NCBI GenBank assembly: GCA_041739525.1
Contig: JBGSNQ010000103.1
Location: forward strand, 1 to 64,000
DNA: 64,000 nt
Direction of reading: 5' to 3'
Origin: DATJGR01 sp041739525
Lineage (GTDB): Bacteria; Pseudomonadota; Gammaproteobacteria; Pseudomonadales; Azotimanducaceae
Within the stretch, counting starts at the first letter, position 1; each line of letters opens with the position of its first letter. The notes below the pieces were generated by a model. It was not told the origin of the DNA, made no database searches, and saw nothing but the letters and a program-made list of their open reading frames with translations. Made by a program: the position numbers and the translations under genes. Positions 62,174 through 64,000 of the stretch are shown here, one piece after another.

Positions 62174-62559
62174 GTCCAACCTCCTAAACATCTCAGCTGA
62201 GGGGCGATCTGCAGCGGTTGGGCGAGGTCGATCCAGAGATTGCGTGCTCGACATCGCGAGCAGGTACTCACAAGTGGCGCTCCAATCCGCCGGTCGGGGG
62301 TTATGCACAGTGTCGGATCGATCGTCGCGAGGGTGCCACGATGGCGCCACTTCTTCAGTATGTTGACGAGAAGCTCCGTCTAACTATTTGATGTGTCGAA
62401 GATTTCCGCTGTTGTTTAATTTTTGATCAATTTGTATCGACTGCCGTATTCTCTGGTGTCTCTGAACGTTCATCCGAGTTATCCAACGAGTTATCCACAG
62501 CCGTGGTGGAAAACTCGTCCCCAATTCCGAGAACATCGTCCGACACAACGAGGTACGCC
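62174..62559 (+). promoter_or_regulatory. intergenic region with DnaA-box-like sites and probable promoter
   Basis: This 386-base gap holds no supported gene. It contains TTATGCACA (62301-62309), TTATCCAAC (62479-62487) and TTATCCACA (62491-62499), which resemble DnaA boxes; the last is a perfect consensus. The last two lie inside an 11-base direct repeat CGAGTTATCCA. A T-rich stretch (62411-62438) and a possible promoter, TTGATC 62423-62428 and TATTCT 62447-62452 (18-base spacing), precede the glutamine-synthetase gene. Confidence 0.45.
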
Positions 62560-63927
62560 ATGGCCGATCGATCCACCCCGACGCTGCAGTCTCTTCGCGA
62601 TAAAGGCGTGTCCCGCGTCGAACTGGGGCTGACCGACATCGACGGTGTCATCCGGGGCAAGTACGTCAGCCTCGAGAAGTTCGCCAGTCTGCTCGGCGAC
62701 GGGGGCGGATTCTGCGACTGCGTGTTCGGATGGGACGTGGCGGACCAGTTGTACGACAACGCTCGCTACACGGGCTGGCATACCGGCTACCCGGATGCGC
62801 ACTTCAAGCTGATCGCCGACACGATGCGGTGGGTGCCCGACGCGAGCACACCCTTCTTCCTGGCTGAGTTCGTGGCTGCCGATGGCGGCGAACACCCGCT
62901 GTGCCCGCGCACCCGCTTGCGCGGGGTGCTCGCGCAGGCGGCGGCGCAAGGCATGAAGGTAAAGCTCGGTTTCGAGTACGAGTTTTTCGTGTTCGACGAG
63001 ACGCCGCACAGCGTGCGCGCGAAAGGTTATCGCGATCTGAAACCGTTCACGCCCGGCAACTTCGGCTACTCGGTGCTGCGTGCGTCCACACACTCTGATC
63101 TCTTCACGGGTCTGATGGACTACGCGAACGCGCTCGACTGTCCGCTCGAGGCGTTGCACTGCGAGACTGGCCCGGGTGTGTGGGAAGGTGCGCTCGCGGT
63201 AACCGACGCGCTGGCCGCTTCGGATCGCGCCAACCTCTTCAAGACGTTCACCAAAGTGTTCTTCGAGAAGCGCGAGTTGATGGCCACGTTCATGGCGAAG
63301 TGGTCGATGAAGTACCCGGGACAGAGCGGGCATTGCCACTTCTCGTTCTGGGGCGACGACGACACGAGCCTGTTCTTCGACGGCAACGCGCAGCACGGCA
63401 TGAGCCGCGTGCAGCGCCACGCTCTCGGCGGGTTGCAACGCTATCTCCCGGAGTTCATCGCAATGGTTGCGCCGACGATCAACAGCTACACGCGACTCGT
63501 AAAGGGCGCATGGGCGCCGACCGCGTTCACATGGGGCGTGGAAAACCGCACTTCGGCAGTACGAGTGATCCCAGGCTCGTCCAAATCGCAACGCATCGAG
63601 TGTCGCGTCTCCGGTGCCGACGCCAATCCGTATCTTGCGGCGTCCGCGATCATCGGTGCGGCGCTGCTGGGCGTCATTGAACGCCTGGAACCTGGCGAAG
63701 CCGTAACCGGCAATGCGTACGATGTGGCCGATCGAATGGAGGGGCCGGGTCGGTTCCCCGTAGACCTGCGGCAAGCAGCGGAACGCCTGGCGGTATCGCA
63801 GGCGGCGCGCGGGTTGTTCGGCGATGCGTTCGTGGACCACTTCGTATCGAGCCGGCTGTGGGAAGCGCGCGAGTACACGCGCTCGCTCAACGACTGGCAG
63901 CTTGAACGATACTTCGAGATCATCTGA
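62560..63927 (+). CDS. glutamine-synthetase-family ligase (PuuA/GlnT-like)
   Basis: The 455-residue protein has the GS fold: LTDIDGVIRGKYVSLEKF, a metal-ligand region LGFEYEFFVFDE, GQSGHCHFSFW and NSYTRLVKGAWAPTAFTWG, with VENRTSAVRV and IECRVSGADANPYLAASAI near the end. It is more like gamma-glutamylpolyamine or other GS-like ligases than GlnA. The glutamine amidotransferase that starts after it supports an amine/polyamine glutamylation pathway. ATG 62560 has GAGG seven bases upstream. Confidence 0.85.
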   Translation: MADRSTPTLQSLRDKGVSRVELGLTDIDGVIRGKYVSLEKFASLLGDGGGFCDCVFGWDVADQLYDNARYTGWHTGYPDAHFKLIADTMRWVPDASTPFFLAEFVAADGGEHPLCPRTRLRGVLAQAAAQGMKVKLGFEYEFFVFDETPHSVRAKGYRDLKPFTPGNFGYSVLRASTHSDLFTGLMDYANALDCPLEALHCETGPGVWEGALAVTDALAASDRANLFKTFTKVFFEKRELMATFMAKWSMKYPGQSGHCHFSFWGDDDTSLFFDGNAQHGMSRVQRHALGGLQRYLPEFIAMVAPTINSYTRLVKGAWAPTAFTWGVENRTSAVRVIPGSSKSQRIECRVSGADANPYLAASAIIGAALLGVIERLEPGEAVTGNAYDVADRMEGPGRFPVDLRQAAERLAVSQAARGLFGDAFVDHFVSSRLWEAREYTRSLNDWQLERYFEII

Positions 63928-63968
63928 CGCGTAGCGAACGATTCGCGAAAAGCAGTGACGAGCCCCCG

Positions 63969-64000
63969 ATGCGAATAGGCATTCTCAAAACCGATTCGGT
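63969..64000 (+). CDS. start of class I glutamine amidotransferase (partial)
   Basis: The ten complete codons before the window ends read MRIGILKTDS. This matches the N-terminus of type 1 glutamine amidotransferases commonly found beside GS-like ligases in polyamine catabolism (PuuD-like). The rest lies outside the window, so the call is tentative. Confidence 0.45.
   Translation, partial: MRIGILKTDS

Noticed and set aside
62165..62201. Dyads TTGGACT-G-AGTCCAA and CTCAGCTGAG after the small exported gene
   Set aside because: Neither has a T-run behind it and the loops are too short for a good terminator. They may be operators, but nothing supports that.
62174..62559. Replication origin
   Set aside because: Three DnaA-box-like sites are too few, and none of the usual origin genes is nearby. 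Kept only as a regulatory or titration candidate.

Overview
The window is a 64 kb piece of a GC-rich gammaproteobacterial chromosome. The gene orders lptD-surA-pdxA-ksgA-apaG-apaH, tsaD/rpsU-yqeY-dnaG-rpoD and prkA-yeaH-spoVR, the peptidoglycan-recycling pair amgK-murU, and a DUF6316 gene point to Gammaproteobacteria. The genus cannot be read from the sequence. No insertion sequence, prophage or CRISPR array was seen. Bases 1-100 are much more AT-rich than the rest and may be an assembly join.

Layout. (1) 0-9.6 kb: a truncated DUF3530 gene, a DnaJ/TerB co-chaperone and murU-amgK on the minus strand; divergently, the outer-membrane biogenesis and maintenance operon lptD-surA-pdxA-ksgA-apaG-apaH. 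(2) 9.8-14.5 kb: the stress kinase module prkA-yeaH-spoVR. (3) 14.6-21.7 kb: cca, folB, tsaD, rpsU, yqeY, dnaG, rpoD and a tRNA with anticodon CAU. rpoD carries a one-base frameshift as written. (4) 21.8-44.1 kb: a surface-polysaccharide locus directly behind the tRNA. It has an O-antigen ligase, several glycosyltransferases, manC, rmlBACD, three methyltransferases, a frameshifted rgpF-like gene, a sugar epimerase, a 1191-residue multi-domain glycosyltransferase, a sulfotransferase with a coiled coil, a Wzm/Wzt ABC exporter and an APS kinase (cysC). Together they suggest a rhamnose/mannose-containing, methylated and probably sulfated glycan exported by the ABC route. (5) 44.2-47.5 kb: an OmpA-like lipoprotein, glyS, a DUF6316 gene and a BadI-like hydrolase.

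(6) 47.5-52.3 kb: a tightly coupled, lower-GC operon of a six-helix membrane class III nucleotide cyclase, a PilZ domain fused to a FeeM-like N-acyltransferase, and a PilZ domain fused to a SAM methyltransferase. It looks like a nucleotide-controlled small-molecule or lipid-modification system and is my leading candidate for an undescribed one. (7) 52.4-55.2 kb: a ridA / DUF3445 haem demethylase-like / PLP desulfhydrase operon, a small secreted protein and tRNA-Ser(CGA). (8) 55.3-62.2 kb: cnoX, then an FHA protein, a PP2C phosphatase, a transmembrane Ser/Thr kinase with a C-terminal sulfatase-modifying-factor-like domain, a ShlB/FhaC-type outer-membrane transporter with an unusual cytoplasmic and transmembrane N-terminus, and a small exported protein. 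This is a second candidate system: phosphorylation-controlled two-partner-like secretion. (9) 62.2-64 kb: an intergenic region with three DnaA-box-like sites, a glutamine-synthetase-family gene and the start of a glutamine amidotransferase.

Product names rest on motifs and family resemblance read by eye; no database search was run.
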